DNA of 64,000 bases from Motilimonas cestriensis (GCF_021295315.1 NZ_JAIMJA010000015.1:58847-122846); one strand, 5' to 3'; shown: positions 40,531 to 52,541, counted from the first letter of the stretch. Program-made: numbers and translations. Notes: generated by a model not told the origin, from the letters alone.

Positions 40531-41474
40531 TGACAACAGCATTTGCCCATACCACCGTTTTATTAGATGAAGCCGTTGCTGGTTTGAATATCCAGCCAGA
40601 CGGCATTTATGTGGATTGTACTTTTGGTCGCGGCGGTCATTCGCGTCACATATTATCGCAACTTGGCGATACAGGCCGTTTGATTGCAATCGATCGTGAT
40701 CCACAAGCGATTGCCGTTGGTAATGCGCTGGCCGCAGAAGACTCGCGTTTTCAAATAGTACATGGCCCATTCTCTGGTTTAGCGGATTACATTGAAGAGC
40801 TGGGCCTCACTGGGCAAGTTGATGGCGTGCTAATGGACTTAGGTGTTTCTTCGCCTCAGCTTGATGACGCTGAACGTGGTTTTAGTTTTTTACGTGATGG
40901 TCCTTTGGACATGCGCATGGATCCCACTTCAGGGATCAGTGCGGCAGATTGGTTAGCCAAAGCGGACGTGGATGACATTGCTTGGGTATTAAAAACTTTT
41001 GGTGAAGAGCGTCATGCCCGCAAAATTGCCAGTGCTATTGTGATGGACAGAGTGGAACGTGAACCTTATACCCGCACTAAACCGTTAGCAGAAATGATTG
41101 CGCGGGTGAATCCCAGTAAAGAAAAAAACAAACATCCTGCTACGCGCTGTTTCCAAGCTATTCGTATTTATATTAACAGCGAGTTAGAAGAGATAGATAA
41201 AGCGTTAATGGGCTCATTAGCGGTATTAAAGCCAGAAGGGCGTTTATCAGTGATCAGCTTCCATTCGTTAGAAGATCGCATGGTTAAACGTTTTATTCGT
41301 AATCAAGAAAAAGGTCCAGAGGTACCCGCGGGGCTTCCTCTCACGGAAGATCAGTTGAACCGAGACCGCACACTAAAATCAGTGGGTAAGGCGTTAAAAC
41401 CCGGCCCGTTAGAGATAGAACACAATCCTCGCGCAAGAAGTTCAGTGTTGCGCGTTGCTAAAAGGTTAGCATGA
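40530..41474 (+). CDS. rsmH: RsmH, 16S rRNA C1402 N4-methyltransferase
   Basis: RsmH (MraW) N4-methylates C1402 of 16S rRNA using S-adenosylmethionine. The 314-residue product has the SAM-binding [22 protein letters not shown] and the C-terminal [12 protein letters not shown]. It overlaps mraZ by one base and ftsL by four. Confidence 0.97.
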   Translation: MTTAFAHTTVLLDEAVAGLNIQPDGIYVDCTFGRGGHSRHILSQLGDTGRLIAIDRDPQAIAVGNALAAEDSRFQIVHGPFSGLADYIEELGLTGQVDGVLMDLGVSSPQLDDAERGFSFLRDGPLDMRMDPTSGISAADWLAKADVDDIAWVLKTFGEERHARKIASAIVMDRVEREPYTRTKPLAEMIARVNPSKEKNKHPATRCFQAIRIYINSELEEIDKALMGSLAVLKPEGRLSVISFHSLEDRMVKRFIRNQEKGPEVPAGLPLTEDQLNRDRTLKSVGKALKPGPLEIEHNPRARSSVLRVAKRLA

Positions 41475-41782
41475 TATTTAAGCCGAGTTTATTGCAGATC
41501 GTGGTTAGCGATCTGCTTAAACATAAGTTCACTCTTTTAATTGCCGTTGCCGTGGTTGCCAGCGCTTTTTCAGTGATCTTGGCGACTCATGAAACGCGTT
41601 TAATGACCGCAAAACGTGAAATGCTGCGCGGGGAAAAAGATAATTTAGACATTGAATGGCGTAACTTGTTGTTAGAACAGAACGCTTTAGTGGAGCACAG
41701 TCGAATTCGTCGTATTGCTAATGAGCAGTTAAATATGCATCGTGCCACCGGAAAATACGAGCAAGTGGTTGAGTTACCATGA
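41471..41782 (+). CDS. ftsL: FtsL division protein
   Basis: FtsL is a small bitopic divisome protein that activates FtsWI together with FtsB and FtsQ. The 103-residue protein has a short cytoplasmic N-terminus, one membrane helix (about residues 18-37) and a coiled coil. It is identified by position between rsmH and ftsI as well as architecture. Both ends overlap neighbours by four bases. Confidence 0.93.
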   Translation: MIFKPSLLQIVVSDLLKHKFTLLIAVAVVASAFSVILATHETRLMTAKREMLRGEKDNLDIEWRNLLLEQNALVEHSRIRRIANEQLNMHRATGKYEQVVELP

Positions 41783-43509
41783 TAAAACGTAACCCGAAAG
41801 CGAAACCTAATTTTATTAACTGGCGCTTTATGACCGTGTCGGTAGTGATAGTTATGGTGTTTTCATCACTATTGGCTCGTGCTGCTTATATTCAAATTAT
41901 TGAGCCTGACCGATTACAAAAAGAGGGCGATTTACGCAGTCTTCGCACCACTTCAACCCAAGTGCAGCGCGGCATTATTAGTGACCGTAATGGCCAACCC
42001 CTTGCTATCAGTGTGCCAGTACAGGCGGTTTGGGCCGATCCTAAAGTGATCCATGAAAAAGGCAGCTTGAGTAATACCAAAGCTTGGCAGGCGCTATCTG
42101 ATGTTTTGTCTATTGAAACAAATAAACTCATTGAAAAAGTAAAGAACCCAAAAAAGCGTTTCATTTACTTACAGCGTCAGGTCAGCCCTGCAATGGCGCA
42201 ATATGTTAAGCAGCTAGCCTTGCCGGGGGTTTATTTAAAGCCTGAATCGCGTCGCTTTTATCCAACCGGTGAAATTAGCTCACAAATCATCGGTTTTACT
42301 AACGTTGATGATAAAGGCCAAGAAGGCATCGAAAAAACCTACGACGATTGGTTGACGGGGATCCCCGGACAACGCCAAGTGCGCAAAGACCGTCATGGCC
42401 GAGTGATTGAAGACATTGCAGTGGTCAAAGAAGCGCAGCAGGCCAAGGACATCACTTTAAGTATTGATCAGCGCATTCAATCCATCGCTTATCGAGCCTT
42501 GAAAAAATACGTCAAGCTTAACAAAGCCACTTCTGGCTCTGCCGTCGTAATAGATGTTACCAACGGTGAAGTGTTGGCCATGGTTAACTCGCCTTCATTT
42601 AATCCTAATAACCGTGGCCAATATCAAAGCTTTCGGGTGCGCAATCGCGCCATCACTGATACCTTTGAGCCGGGCTCCACGGTGAAGCCATTTGTTATCG
42701 CCAGTGCATTGATCAATAAAGTAGTAGAGCCAGATGACATTATTGATACCTCTCCTGGGTGGATGCGCATTGGTGGCCGCCGCGTAGCGGATCATCGTAA
42801 TTACGGCAAAATGGACCTAACCATGATATTGCAAAAGTCGAGTAATATCGGGGTGAGTAAATTAGCGTTGGAGCTTACCGCACCGCGTTTGCAAGCCACT
42901 TTTGCTGATGTTGGTCTTGGCTCTGATACGGGCATAGGTTTAATTGGTGAAACATCCGGTGTCCTGCCCATGCGCCGGCGTTGGTCTGACTTTGAATTAG
43001 CCACCATGTCATTTGGCTATGCCATCACCGCGAACACACTGCAACTGGCGCAAGCTTATGCGATTTTGGCTAGCGGCGGCGTGAGTTATCCTCTTTCTAT
43101 GATTAAGCGTGACGAAAAGCCGCAAGGTGAGCAAGTCATTCCAAGAGAAACGGCGTTACAAGTGATTAGCATGCTTGAAAGTGTGACTAAATTAGGCGGC
43201 ACGGGAACTCAAGCACAAGTGGAAGGTTATCGCGTGGCTGGCAAAACCGGAACTTCTCGTAAAGCGGTGGCCGGTGGCTATGGCGATGACTATGTCGCGG
43301 TGTTTGCCGGGGTTGCACCAGTATCTAACCCTAAACTAGCGATTGCGGTGATAGTGAATGAACCAAAAGGCGATCGCTATTATGGTGGCGATGTTGCTGC
43401 ACCAGTATTTGCTGAAGTAATGGACGGCTCGTTGCAGCTGTTGAATGTTGCCCCCGATGATAAAGAAGTTCGTTTAAGTCGTCATCAACCGATGGCGCAG
43501 GAGCAATAA
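41779..43509 (+). CDS. ftsI: FtsI / PBP3, septal transpeptidase
   Basis: FtsI cross-links septal peptidoglycan. The 576-residue protein has one N-terminal membrane helix (about residues 17-36), a dimerisation domain and the penicillin-binding transpeptidase domain. Active-site motifs are STVKP (Ser300), SSN in KSSNIGVS, and KTG in AGKTGTSRK. It begins inside the ftsL 3' end and murE follows after one base. Confidence 0.97.
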   Translation: MIKRNPKAKPNFINWRFMTVSVVIVMVFSSLLARAAYIQIIEPDRLQKEGDLRSLRTTSTQVQRGIISDRNGQPLAISVPVQAVWADPKVIHEKGSLSNTKAWQALSDVLSIETNKLIEKVKNPKKRFIYLQRQVSPAMAQYVKQLALPGVYLKPESRRFYPTGEISSQIIGFTNVDDKGQEGIEKTYDDWLTGIPGQRQVRKDRHGRVIEDIAVVKEAQQAKDITLSIDQRIQSIAYRALKKYVKLNKATSGSAVVIDVTNGEVLAMVNSPSFNPNNRGQYQSFRVRNRAITDTFEPGSTVKPFVIASALINKVVEPDDIIDTSPGWMRIGGRRVADHRNYGKMDLTMILQKSSNIGVSKLALELTAPRLQATFADVGLGSDTGIGLIGETSGVLPMRRRWSDFELATMSFGYAITANTLQLAQAYAILASGGVSYPLSMIKRDEKPQGEQVIPRETALQVISMLESVTKLGGTGTQAQVEGYRVAGKTGTSRKAVAGGYGDDYVAVFAGVAPVSNPKLAIAVIVNEPKGDRYYGGDVAAPVFAEVMDGSLQLLNVAPDDKEVRLSRHQPMAQEQ

Positions 43510-43510
43510 G

Positions 43511-44995
43511 ATGCAGTTATCTGATTTAATACATTCACTACCTGACTCGTTGGCTGCGCTTAACATTAAGGGGATCTGCCTTGATAGTCGAAAAGTGACC
43601 AAGGGCGACTTGTTTATTGCTATTGCGGGATCGCAACAAGATGCGTCCGCCTTTGTACCACAAGCGATTGCCAATGGCGCCGTCGCGGCATTGGTGGAAA
43701 CAGATAAACCCGAGCTTGATCGTCATCAGATGACCCAAGAGCAGGCCGAGCCAGTTGTTTATGTTTACCAATTAGGCCAGCAAGTATCAGCCATTGCAGG
43801 GCGCTTTTACCTGCATCCAGCCGATAATATGTCATTAATTGGCGTCACAGGAACCAACGGTAAAAGCACTATTTGCGCGCTTATCGCTAATTGGCTGACT
43901 TTACTTGGCGCCAAAGCTGGCATGCTCGGCACATTAGGTAATGGCCTGTTTGGTCAGCTTCGCCAAGGTTTAAATACCACGGGAAGCCCGATTGAAATCC
44001 AGCATGAATTGCAAAAAATGCACGAGCAAGGTGCTAGCCATGTGGCAATGGAAGTTTCTTCTCACGGATTAGTACAAAACCGAGTGACAGCGCTGCCATT
44101 TAATACCGCCATTTTTACTAATTTAACCCGTGATCATTTAGATTATCACCGCACCATGGATGCCTACGGCAAAGCGAAGAAACAGTTATTTGAGTTTGCT
44201 AGCTTGCAGCACAAAATTATTAATGCGGATGACGCAATAGGGCAAGCTTGGTTAGCGAAAATGCCTGATGCCGTTAGCGTTGGCTTCCATAAGCCGATTG
44301 CTCATCAAGGCCGTTTTTTGCAAATTATTGACGCGCAATATCTGAGTAATGGCATCCAATTCACTTTTGACTCGAGCTGGGGCGAAGGGCAAATTAGCGC
44401 GCCACTTTATGCCAAATTCAATGTGTCTAATTTAGCTTGTGCATTAGTTGCGCTGTTATGCCAAGGGTATGAATTGTCTGAATTAGTGCCTCAGGCACCG
44501 CAATTAGATGCTGTCGATGGTCGTATGGCATATATCTCTGCGCCAAATAAACCTGCTTTTGTGGTGGATTATGCGCATACCCCAGATGCACTCGCGCAAG
44601 CGCTGCAAGGCTTAAAGCTACACTGCGAGAGCAAGCTTTGGCTGTTATTTGGCTGCGGCGGTGATCGCGACAAGGGTAAGAGACCAGAAATGGCACAGGC
44701 CGCGCAAGCTTACGCCAATCAGATTATCGTGGTGGATGACAATCCACGAACAGAAAGCCCAACGGCCATTGTGGAAGACATTTTAGCGGGCTTTACCACG
44801 ACAGAGAATGTTCAAGTGATCCATGATCGCAAGCAAGCGCTTTCTTACGCTTTGACTCATGCCGATGTAACGGATGTGATTTTAGTGGCAGGGAAAGGCC
44901 ACGAAACGTACCAAATTATAGGTTATGAAACCTTGTATTACAGCGATCGTGAAGCGATCGAAACTTTATTAGTGGGTGAATCATGTACTGTTTAG
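43511..44995 (+). CDS. murE: MurE, meso-diaminopimelate-adding ligase
   Basis: MurE adds meso-diaminopimelate to UDP-MurNAc-L-Ala-D-Glu. The 494-residue ligase has the ATP loop GVTGTNGKST and the DNPRTESP motif, the DNPR form associated with diaminopimelate rather than lysine. The C-terminus ends LLVGESCTV; the last residues overlap a short direct repeat that recurs 53 bp later at the murF start, so the end appears to have been remodelled. Confidence 0.96.
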   Translation: MQLSDLIHSLPDSLAALNIKGICLDSRKVTKGDLFIAIAGSQQDASAFVPQAIANGAVAALVETDKPELDRHQMTQEQAEPVVYVYQLGQQVSAIAGRFYLHPADNMSLIGVTGTNGKSTICALIANWLTLLGAKAGMLGTLGNGLFGQLRQGLNTTGSPIEIQHELQKMHEQGASHVAMEVSSHGLVQNRVTALPFNTAIFTNLTRDHLDYHRTMDAYGKAKKQLFEFASLQHKIINADDAIGQAWLAKMPDAVSVGFHKPIAHQGRFLQIIDAQYLSNGIQFTFDSSWGEGQISAPLYAKFNVSNLACALVALLCQGYELSELVPQAPQLDAVDGRMAYISAPNKPAFVVDYAHTPDALAQALQGLKLHCESKLWLLFGCGGDRDKGKRPEMAQAAQAYANQIIVVDDNPRTESPTAIVEDILAGFTTTENVQVIHDRKQALSYALTHADVTDVILVAGKGHETYQIIGYETLYYSDREAIETLLVGESCTV

Positions 44996-45038
44996 TGACA
45001 GTTAATGTCATCTCATATTTATTAGTAGGTAAATCATG
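44965..45038 (+). repeat. Imperfect 21-bp direct repeat spanning the murE/murF junction
   Basis: TTTATTAGTGGGTGAATCATG (one base over 20, so given as 44965-44985) recurs as 45018-45038 with two changes, 53 bp apart. The second copy carries the murF ribosome binding site and start codon. Between them lies a small TGACA-GTTAA-TGTCA inverted repeat (44996-45010). This looks like a partial tandem duplication of an ancestral overlapping murE-murF junction. Confidence 0.7.
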
Positions 45039-45039
45039 A
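44983..45039 (+). CDS. Putative 18-codon coupled ORF between murE and murF
   Basis: An ATG at 44983, inside the murE 3' end and preceded by GTGGGTG, opens an 18-codon frame that ends at a TGA (45037-45039) overlapping the murF ATG in the ATGA configuration. The peptide ends LLVGKS, echoing LLVGES near the end of MurE. Its likely effect is to keep murE and murF translationally coupled; whether the peptide itself matters is unknown. Confidence 0.35.
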   Translation: MYCLVTVNVISYLLVGKS

Positions 45040-46412
45040 TCCGTTTAAATCTTACTGAGATTGCAGCTGCGGTTGATGGGCAACTAAATGGTGATAACTG
45101 CGTTATTAGCAATGTCACTACCGATACGCGCCACATTAGCGTGGGTGACTTATTTATTGCCCTAGTGGGCGCTTCGTTTGATGGCCACGAGTTTGCATTA
45201 CAAGCCAAGGCGTTGGGGGCTGCGGCACTGATCGTTGAACGTGAAGTCGATTGCGGTTTACCCCAGATTATTGTGGCAGATACGCTACACGCTCTAGGCG
45301 CATTAGGCGCTTATGTGAAAGCCCAAGTGAACCCTAAAACCATTGCTATAACAGGTAGTAACGGTAAAACCACCACTAAAGAAATGGTGGCCGCTATTTT
45401 AGGTTGTGAAGGCCAAGTGCTGGCAACGGCAGGCAACTTTAATAATGAAATCGGGGTGCCATTAACCTTACTTCGCCTAACCCATGAACATCAGTTTGCG
45501 GTGATTGAATTAGGTGCGAATCATAAAGGTGAAATTGCCTACACCAGTTCATTAGTCAAACCTAATGTTGCCTTGATTAATAACGTAATGCCGGCGCATA
45601 TTGAAGGTTTTGGCTCTATTCAAGGGGTCGCGCAAGCTAAAAGTGAAATCTTCTCTGGTTTACAAGATCACGGCGTTGCCATTGTTAATGGTGACAGCGA
45701 ATACCTTGGCTATTGGCAACAGCGAGTTAAAGATAAGTCGTTGAAATGGTTTTCAACTCAAGATCAAAATGCACACGTATTTGCCAGTAATATTCAGCTT
45801 GATCAGCAAGGGTTAGCATCCTTTATGTTGCATGCTCCGCAAGGTGAGCAACAAATTAGCCTACCAGTACCGGGCTTACATAATGTTGCCAACGCCCTTG
45901 CTGCTGCCAGTTTGTGTTTAGAGTTAGGTATTAGCTTGGCGACCATCGCGACCGGTTTTGGTCATATGCAATGTGCTAAAGGCCGGCTAAATGTGCTGCA
46001 AGTACGCGATGGCTTAACTGTTATCGATGATACCTACAATGCTAATTTGGCCTCGGCTAAGGCGGCTATCGATTTACTTAGTATTTACCCCGGGAAGCAA
46101 ATCTTTGTGGTTGGCGACATGGGAGAGTTGGGCGACGAAGCGCGTATTTATCATCAAGAGCTCGGTGAATATGCCCTAGCTAAAGGCATTACCGCGGTGG
46201 CTGCGGTAGGGGTATTAAGTTTAAACACCGCTGAAGGCGCGGGCGCTATTGGCCATTATTTTTCCGAGAAGTCAGCCTTATATACTTGGTTAGACGCTCA
46301 GTTACTCTCTCAAGATCAAACCATTAGCATATTAGTGAAAGGTTCACGCAGTGCCCATATGGAAGAAGTCGTTGCATTTTTAAATCAAAGTCAAAAGGCA
46401 CAAGCATGTTAG
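45036..46412 (+). CDS. murF: MurF, D-Ala-D-Ala-adding ligase
   Basis: MurF joins D-Ala-D-Ala to UDP-MurNAc-tripeptide, completing the pentapeptide. The 458-residue ligase has the ATP loop [13 protein letters not shown] and the conserved [11 protein letters not shown] and [15 protein letters not shown] blocks. AGTAGGT lies upstream of the ATG. It overlaps mraY by seven bases. Confidence 0.97.
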   Translation: MIRLNLTEIAAAVDGQLNGDNCVISNVTTDTRHISVGDLFIALVGASFDGHEFALQAKALGAAALIVEREVDCGLPQIIVADTLHALGALGAYVKAQVNPKTIAITGSNGKTTTKEMVAAILGCEGQVLATAGNFNNEIGVPLTLLRLTHEHQFAVIELGANHKGEIAYTSSLVKPNVALINNVMPAHIEGFGSIQGVAQAKSEIFSGLQDHGVAIVNGDSEYLGYWQQRVKDKSLKWFSTQDQNAHVFASNIQLDQQGLASFMLHAPQGEQQISLPVPGLHNVANALAAASLCLELGISLATIATGFGHMQCAKGRLNVLQVRDGLTVIDDTYNANLASAKAAIDLLSIYPGKQIFVVGDMGELGDEARIYHQELGEYALAKGITAVAAVGVLSLNTAEGAGAIGHYFSEKSALYTWLDAQLLSQDQTISILVKGSRSAHMEEVVAFLNQSQKAQAC

Positions 46413-47488
46413 TTTGGTTGGCGGAGCAGTTAACTGCCCAATTTTCGTTTTTTAATGTTTTTTCATACCTGACTTTTCGTGCGGTTATGAGTGTATTAAC
46501 GGCGCTAGTGGTGTCATTGTGGATGGGGCCTAAATTGATTCGTCGATTGCAAATGATGCAAATTGGACAAGTTGTGCGCCACGATGGCCCAGAATCGCAC
46601 TTTAGTAAACGTGGTACACCAACCATGGGCGGGGTGTTAATTGTTGCAGCGATCGCCGTTTCCACCTTGCTATGGGCTCGACTTGATAATAGTTACATTT
46701 GGGTGCTGCTATTTGTGCTGTTTAGTTTTGCGGCTATCGGCTTTGTTGACGACTACCGTAAGGTAGTGCACAAAAATACCGACGGATTAATTGCGCGTTG
46801 GAAGTATTTTTGGCTTTCTGCCGCGGCGCTCTCGGTGGCAGCCTTTTTATATTTCACCGCGAACAGTGATGGTCAAACTCAGCTTGTTGTACCTTTTTTT
46901 AAAGAGGTGATGCCACAGCTAGGCTTGTTTTTTATTATTTGGACTTACTTTGTCATTGTTGGCAGTAGTAATGCGGTGAACTTAACTGATGGCCTTGATG
47001 GCCTTGCTATCATGCCAACTGTCATGGTAGCGGCAGCGTTTGGTATTATTGCCTATCTTACCGGCAACGCGAATTTTTCTTCCTACTTATTTATTCCTCA
47101 CATTCCGCAAGCGAGTGAGGTATTAGTAGTTTGTATGGCTATTGTGGGGGCGGGATTAGGCTTTTTATGGTTTAACACTTACCCCGCGCAAGTGTTTATG
47201 GGGGATGTAGGTTCGCTTTCCTTAGGGGCATTACTCGGTACCATCGCGGTACTGGTGCGTCAAGAGATTCTTTTAGTGATCATGGGCGGGGTATTCGTCA
47301 TGGAAACGCTGTCGGTGATTTTGCAAGTTGGCTCTTATAAACTGCGCCGCCAACGAATTTTCCGCATGGCACCAATCCACCATCATTATGAGTTAAAAGG
47401 TTGGCCTGAGCCGCGCGTGATAGTGCGTTTTTGGATTATCACCTTGGTGTTGGTTCTCGTGGGCTTAGTAACGTTGAAGTTACGCTAA
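46406..47488 (+). CDS. mraY: MraY, lipid I synthase
   Basis: MraY transfers phospho-MurNAc-pentapeptide to undecaprenyl phosphate in the inner membrane. The 360-residue protein has about ten membrane segments, the Asp-rich GFVDDYRKV, the [10 protein letters not shown] motif and the C-terminal [13 protein letters not shown] histidine motif. It starts within the last bases of murF. Confidence 0.97.
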   Translation: MLVWLAEQLTAQFSFFNVFSYLTFRAVMSVLTALVVSLWMGPKLIRRLQMMQIGQVVRHDGPESHFSKRGTPTMGGVLIVAAIAVSTLLWARLDNSYIWVLLFVLFSFAAIGFVDDYRKVVHKNTDGLIARWKYFWLSAAALSVAAFLYFTANSDGQTQLVVPFFKEVMPQLGLFFIIWTYFVIVGSSNAVNLTDGLDGLAIMPTVMVAAAFGIIAYLTGNANFSSYLFIPHIPQASEVLVVCMAIVGAGLGFLWFNTYPAQVFMGDVGSLSLGALLGTIAVLVRQEILLVIMGGVFVMETLSVILQVGSYKLRRQRIFRMAPIHHHYELKGWPEPRVIVRFWIITLVLVLVGLVTLKLR

Positions 47489-47514
47489 TCAATAAAGGTT
47501 AACGGAAGTTGAAT

Positions 47515-48828
47515 ATGAAACAGCAAAATGTAGTTATTTTAGGTTTAGGTATAACAGGATTGTCCTGTGTTCACTATTGCCTAAAGCAAGGCGTTTTGCC
47601 TGTTGTGATCGATACCCGCGCTCAACCTCCGGGGCAAGATCAGCTTCCTGACCATGTCACCCTTTATGCGGGTGAAGTCCCACAAACGGTTCTTAATCAA
47701 GCCGATTTAATTGTGGCAAGCCCAGGGATTGCACTAGCGTCACCAGCACTAACAGAAGCGGCCGCGGCGGGCGTTGAAATCATCGGTGATATTGAGCTGT
47801 TTGCCCGCGCAGTGAAAGCGCCGGTGATAGCCATTACAGGTTCTAATGGTAAAAGTACCGTGACCAGCCTCGTGGGGGAAATGGCATTGCAAGCTGGTGT
47901 TAACGTGGGAGTTGGCGGTAACATCGGTGTACCAGCACTATCTTTACTCGAACAAGATTGCGACTTATACGTACTTGAGCTGTCTAGTTTTCAACTCGAA
48001 ACCACCCATAGTTTGCAGCCCTGTATTGCTACGGTATTGAACGTAACCGAAGATCACATGGATCGCTATGACTCCTTTGATGCCTACCGCCAAGCTAAGT
48101 TAACCATCTATCAAGGTGCTGAGCAGGTATTAATCAACCGTGATGACCCACTGACATTCCCTGAAAAAACGTCTGCGCAGTTAGTGTCTTTTGGCACCGA
48201 TGCCGAGTCGGATTATGGTTTACTCGCCACTGAACGGGGCCTTGGCCTGACTTATTGTGGTGAGGTATTGGTTTATGCTGATGAATTAGCCCTTTCAGGC
48301 CTCCATAACATCGCTAATGTACTAGCGGCGTTAGCCCTTGTTGATGCGGCGGGCGTTGATCGCCAAGCCGCACTTCGCGCCGCGAAAACCTACACTGGAT
48401 TGGCGCATCGCTGTGAGTTTATTAAAGAGGTGAACGGCGTTCGTTGGATTAACGATTCGAAAGCCACTAATGTCGGAGCGACCTTAGCGGCCATTGATGG
48501 TTTAGCGCCAGTGATCCAAGGGAAACTGCACCTGATTGCCGGTGGTGATGGTAAAGGCGGTGACTTTTCACCGTTAAAAGAAGCTTTTGAACAACAAATT
48601 GCCAGCGTAGTTTGCTTTGGTCAAGACAAGCAGCAGATTGCCAGCTTAAACAGCAAATGTGCGGTGGTGAATGATTTAGCTGAGGCGGTGGCTTATTGCG
48701 CCAAAGTGGCACAGCCGGCAGATTGGGTATTGTTATCGCCAGCATGTGCCAGTTTAGATATGTTTACTAACTACATGGCTCGCGGCGATGCCTTTCGCGC
48801 GTTGGTCGAGGAGTTGCCATGTCACTAA
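47515..48828 (+). CDS. murD: MurD, D-glutamate-adding ligase
   Basis: MurD adds D-glutamate to UDP-MurNAc-L-Ala. The 437-residue ligase has an N-terminal Rossmann-like domain ([14 protein letters not shown]), the ATP loop [13 protein letters not shown] and [13 protein letters not shown]. The ATG at 47515 (MKQQNVVIL) is preferred to an in-frame start at 47509. It overlaps ftsW by ten bases. Confidence 0.97.
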   Translation: MKQQNVVILGLGITGLSCVHYCLKQGVLPVVIDTRAQPPGQDQLPDHVTLYAGEVPQTVLNQADLIVASPGIALASPALTEAAAAGVEIIGDIELFARAVKAPVIAITGSNGKSTVTSLVGEMALQAGVNVGVGGNIGVPALSLLEQDCDLYVLELSSFQLETTHSLQPCIATVLNVTEDHMDRYDSFDAYRQAKLTIYQGAEQVLINRDDPLTFPEKTSAQLVSFGTDAESDYGLLATERGLGLTYCGEVLVYADELALSGLHNIANVLAALALVDAAGVDRQAALRAAKTYTGLAHRCEFIKEVNGVRWINDSKATNVGATLAAIDGLAPVIQGKLHLIAGGDGKGGDFSPLKEAFEQQIASVVCFGQDKQQIASLNSKCAVVNDLAEAVAYCAKVAQPADWVLLSPACASLDMFTNYMARGDAFRALVEELPCH

Positions 48829-49991
48829 GCAGCTTTAAAAGCTGGCTTTTTCCAGCGACCACAAGCAGCTTATATGATCGCCAGTTGTTGGTGTTGGCGC
48901 TCAGTTTAATTGTGATTGGGATGATCATGGTGGCTTCGGCGTCGATTCCTGAAGGCATTGCAATCAACAACGACCCAATGATGTTTGTAAAACGCCATGC
49001 CATTTTTGCTTTTGCCGCCTTAGTGGTTGGGGCGTTGGTATTAATGCTGCCAGTGAGTTTTTGGCAAGAAAACAGTGGCCGATTTTTGTTGCTGGCTATT
49101 GTGATGCTGATTGCGGTGTTGGTTATCGGTCGCAGTGTTAATGGGGCAGTGCGCTGGATTGGCATCGGGCCGATAAATATTCAGCCTGCTGAATTTGCTA
49201 AGTTTGCCTTGTTTGCCTACTTGGCAAGCTATTTGGCGCGTCGTAAGCAAGAGGTACAAGAAACCCTAAAAGGCTTCTTCAAGCCTTTGATAGTGCTGTT
49301 TGTATTAGCTGTTTTATTACTATCGCAGCCGGATTTTGGCTCGGTGGTGGTGATGATGGTAACCACTATTGGTTTATTGTTTTTGGCGGGCGCTAAGCTG
49401 GGTCAATTTATCGCGATTTTTATCACTGGGGTGTCAGCTGTGATCTTGTTGATCGTGCTTGAGCCTTACCGGATGCGCCGTGTCACTTCGTTTTTAGACC
49501 CTTGGCAAGATCCTTTTGGTAGTGGCTATCAATTAACACAATCTTTAATGGCATTTGGCCGGGGTGGCTGGTTTGGCCAAGGCTTAGGTAATTCAGTGCA
49601 AAAGCTTGAGTATTTACCTGAAGCTCATACCGACTTTGTATTTGCCATTTTAGCCGAGGAAATGGGCTTTATTGGCGTAGTTGTAGTGCTGAGTTTATTA
49701 CTTTGGTTGGCGATTAAAGCGCTATTAATCGGCAAAAAAGCCTTACAGCACGATCAGCTTTACAGTGGCTATTTAGCTATGGCGATTGGCATTTGGTTTA
49801 GTTTTCAAACCGCGGTGAATATTGGCGCAGCTGCGGGGATTTTACCAACCAAAGGACTGACCTTACCTTTGGTAAGTTATGGTGGCTCGAGTTTATTAAT
49901 GATGGCGCTGGCGGTGGCTGTTTTACTTCGGATTGATTATGAATTTCGCCGTGATACTAGCCAAGCGCGAGAGGTAAAGCATGACAAATAA
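48819..49991 (+). CDS. ftsW: FtsW, septal peptidoglycan polymerase
   Basis: FtsW is the SEDS-family glycosyltransferase partner of FtsI. The 390-residue membrane protein has about ten membrane segments and SEDS landmarks: [36 protein letters not shown] and [13 protein letters not shown]. It overlaps murD and murG by about ten bases at each end. Confidence 0.97.
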   Translation: MSLSSFKSWLFPATTSSLYDRQLLVLALSLIVIGMIMVASASIPEGIAINNDPMMFVKRHAIFAFAALVVGALVLMLPVSFWQENSGRFLLLAIVMLIAVLVIGRSVNGAVRWIGIGPINIQPAEFAKFALFAYLASYLARRKQEVQETLKGFFKPLIVLFVLAVLLLSQPDFGSVVVMMVTTIGLLFLAGAKLGQFIAIFITGVSAVILLIVLEPYRMRRVTSFLDPWQDPFGSGYQLTQSLMAFGRGGWFGQGLGNSVQKLEYLPEAHTDFVFAILAEEMGFIGVVVVLSLLLWLAIKALLIGKKALQHDQLYSGYLAMAIGIWFSFQTAVNIGAAAGILPTKGLTLPLVSYGGSSLLMMALAVAVLLRIDYEFRRDTSQAREVKHDK

Positions 49992-51078
49992 TGCTGTTAA
50001 GAAAACATTGTTAGTGATGGCAGGTGGCACTGGTGGACATGTGTTCCCTGGCATTGCGGTTGCCAAAGAGTTAGCGCAGCAAGGCTGGCATATACACTGG
50101 CTGGGCACAGCCGACAGAATGGAAGCGCAACTGGTTCCACAGCACGGTTATAACATTAGCTTTATCGATATTGCGGGTGTGCGTGGTAATGGGTTAAAGC
50201 GGTTAGTGTTAGCGCCATTTAGAATTGTTAAATCTATCCTACAAGCGCGTCAGGTATTAAAAGAACAGCAGCCAGATGTGGTGCTTGGCATGGGTGGATT
50301 TGCTAGTGGCCCGGGCGGCATCGCGGCTTGGTTGGGTGGTGTGCCGTTAGTTCTTCATGAGCAAAATGCCGCCGCGGGAATGACCAATCGCATTTTAGCG
50401 AAGTTTGCCAAGCGGGTTTTAGCTGCGTTTGCCAATACGGTAAATTTACCTAAAGCAGAGCGAGTGGGCAACCCGGTGCGTCAAGAAGTGGTCGCCCTAG
50501 GCAAGCAGTTATTATCAGAGCCAAGCTTGCCGCTAAATATTTTAGTGGTGGGTGGTAGCTTGGGGGCCAAGGTATTAAATGATACTTTGCCGCAAGTTTT
50601 AGCCCATTTACCAGATGGCAGTGTTCAAATTAGGCATCAGACCGGCAGAGGAAACAGTGATCGTGTCAAGCTGGCTTATGCTGAGTCTTATAGCCAAGCA
50701 GCCACCACTATCGATGTGTCCGATTTTATCGACGATATGGCGCAAGCTTATCAGTGGGCTGATTTTGTGGTTTGTCGCGCGGGTGCGTTAACCGTCTCAG
50801 AGTTAGCGGTCGCGGGCGTTCCTGCTATTTTTGTGCCCTTACCCCATGCTGTCGATGACCATCAAACCAAAAATGCTTTGAGCTTAGTAAACAATGGCGC
50901 CGCTATCTTAATGCCACAAACTGAGTTAACCGCGAGTGCTCTCGCTAACGAAATATACAATTTTACCCAGCAGCCAACGCAATTGCTTGAAATGGCAACT
51001 AAAGCGCGCGAACAAGGGATTGTGGATGCGACCTTGCGTGTGGCTGCAATATGTAATGAATTAACCGAGAAGAAGTAA
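49981..51078 (+). CDS. murG: MurG, lipid II synthase
   Basis: MurG adds GlcNAc to lipid I at the cytoplasmic face. The 365-residue GT28 glycosyltransferase has [16 protein letters not shown] near the N-terminus, [23 protein letters not shown] and the C-terminal donor-site [21 protein letters not shown]. Its stop shares one base with the murC ATG. Confidence 0.97.
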   Translation: MTNNAVKKTLLVMAGGTGGHVFPGIAVAKELAQQGWHIHWLGTADRMEAQLVPQHGYNISFIDIAGVRGNGLKRLVLAPFRIVKSILQARQVLKEQQPDVVLGMGGFASGPGGIAAWLGGVPLVLHEQNAAAGMTNRILAKFAKRVLAAFANTVNLPKAERVGNPVRQEVVALGKQLLSEPSLPLNILVVGGSLGAKVLNDTLPQVLAHLPDGSVQIRHQTGRGNSDRVKLAYAESYSQAATTIDVSDFIDDMAQAYQWADFVVCRAGALTVSELAVAGVPAIFVPLPHAVDDHQTKNALSLVNNGAAILMPQTELTASALANEIYNFTQQPTQLLEMATKAREQGIVDATLRVAAICNELTEKK

Positions 51079-52541
51079 TGATTAACGTTGAACTAGATAA
51101 AATTAGAGCCATGATCCCTGAAATGCGTCGCGTAGAGCATATCCATTTTGTGGGTATTGGTGGTGCAGGTATGGGCGGCATCGCCGAGGTGTTACTGTAT
51201 GAAGGTTACAAAATTACCGGCTCTGATATTGGTGAAAACCAAGTTGTGCAACGTTTACGTGGCTTAGGCGCGAGTATTACCATTGGTCATGGTGCTGATA
51301 ATATTGCGGGGGCGTCTGTGGTGGTGGTATCAACAGCTATCGATAAACAAAACCCTGAAATTATTGCGGCGCAAGAATTACGTATTCCGATCGTGCGCCG
51401 CGCCGAGATGCTAGCCGAGTTAATGCGCTACCGCCACGGTGTTGCGATTGCCGGCACTCACGGTAAAACCACCACAACCAGCCTAATCGCCAGTATTTAT
51501 GGTGAAGCCGAGCGAGATCCTACCTTTGTTATTGGTGGCTTGCTTAACAGTGCTGGCACTAACGCAAAATTAGGGGCCAGTCGTTACCTTATTGCAGAAG
51601 CTGATGAAAGTGATGCATCATTCTTGCACCTGCAGCCAATGGTCTCTGTGGTGACCAATATTGAAGCTGACCACATGGATACTTACCAAGGTGACTTTGA
51701 GGTGTTGAAAAACACCTTTATTGAATTTTTACACAATCTGCCATTTTACGGTGTGGCGGTATTATGTATTGATGACGAAGTTGTCGAGTCACTACTGCCT
51801 CGCATCGGTCGCCATTATGTGACTTACGGTTTTTCGGATGTAGCCGATGTGCGAATTTCTGATTTTGTGCAAACCGCAAGTTCATGTCAGTTTAATGTTC
51901 ATCGCAAAGACAAAGAGCCACTGGCTATCTCCTTGAACCTACCGGGTCGTCATAACGCCCTTAATGCGGCAGCGGCGATAGCGGTAGCCTGTGAAGACAA
52001 TATTGAAGACGATGCGATTCTAGCGGCGCTAGAGAAATTTGCTGGTATTGGTCGTCGCTTTGAACATTATGGTGAGTTTGAAACGGGCAAAGGCAAAGTT
52101 ATGCTGGTGGATGATTATGGTCATCACCCTAGCGAAGTATTGGCGACTATCAAAGCAGCAAAAGCGGGCTGGCCAGAGCGCCGTTTAGTGATGGCTTACC
52201 AGCCCCATCGCTTTACTCGTACGCGCGACTTATATGAAGATTTTGCTAATGTGCTGTCGCAAGTTGACCAGTTAATTTTACTTGATGTTTACGCCGCGGG
52301 TGAGCAACCCATTCCGGGGGCCGATAGCCGCGCTTTATGCAGAACCATACGTCAACGAAGTGATAAAGAGCCCATTCATGTCCCCACGGTGCAAGAGTTG
52401 CCTGCGGTGTTAGCCGACATAATGCAAGACGGCGATCTGGTTTTGACGCAAGGGGCTGGCAATATTGGTGGTGCGGTAAAAGAATTAGCCGAATTTGAGT
52501 TGAATGTTGCAGCAATGAAGCGCTCTGCAATGGTAGATTAG
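51078..52541 (+). CDS. murC: MurC, L-alanine-adding ligase
   Basis: MurC joins L-alanine to UDP-MurNAc. The 487-residue ligase has the N-terminal [17 protein letters not shown] motif, the ATP loop [11 protein letters not shown] and [14 protein letters not shown]. It is followed by a 164-bp gap where many gammaproteobacteria carry ddlB; here that gene is absent and a strong promoter precedes ftsQ. Confidence 0.97.
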   Translation: MINVELDKIRAMIPEMRRVEHIHFVGIGGAGMGGIAEVLLYEGYKITGSDIGENQVVQRLRGLGASITIGHGADNIAGASVVVVSTAIDKQNPEIIAAQELRIPIVRRAEMLAELMRYRHGVAIAGTHGKTTTTSLIASIYGEAERDPTFVIGGLLNSAGTNAKLGASRYLIAEADESDASFLHLQPMVSVVTNIEADHMDTYQGDFEVLKNTFIEFLHNLPFYGVAVLCIDDEVVESLLPRIGRHYVTYGFSDVADVRISDFVQTASSCQFNVHRKDKEPLAISLNLPGRHNALNAAAAIAVACEDNIEDDAILAALEKFAGIGRRFEHYGEFETGKGKVMLVDDYGHHPSEVLATIKAAKAGWPERRLVMAYQPHRFTRTRDLYEDFANVLSQVDQLILLDVYAAGEQPIPGADSRALCRTIRQRSDKEPIHVPTVQELPAVLADIMQDGDLVLTQGAGNIGGAVKELAEFELNVAAMKRSAMVD

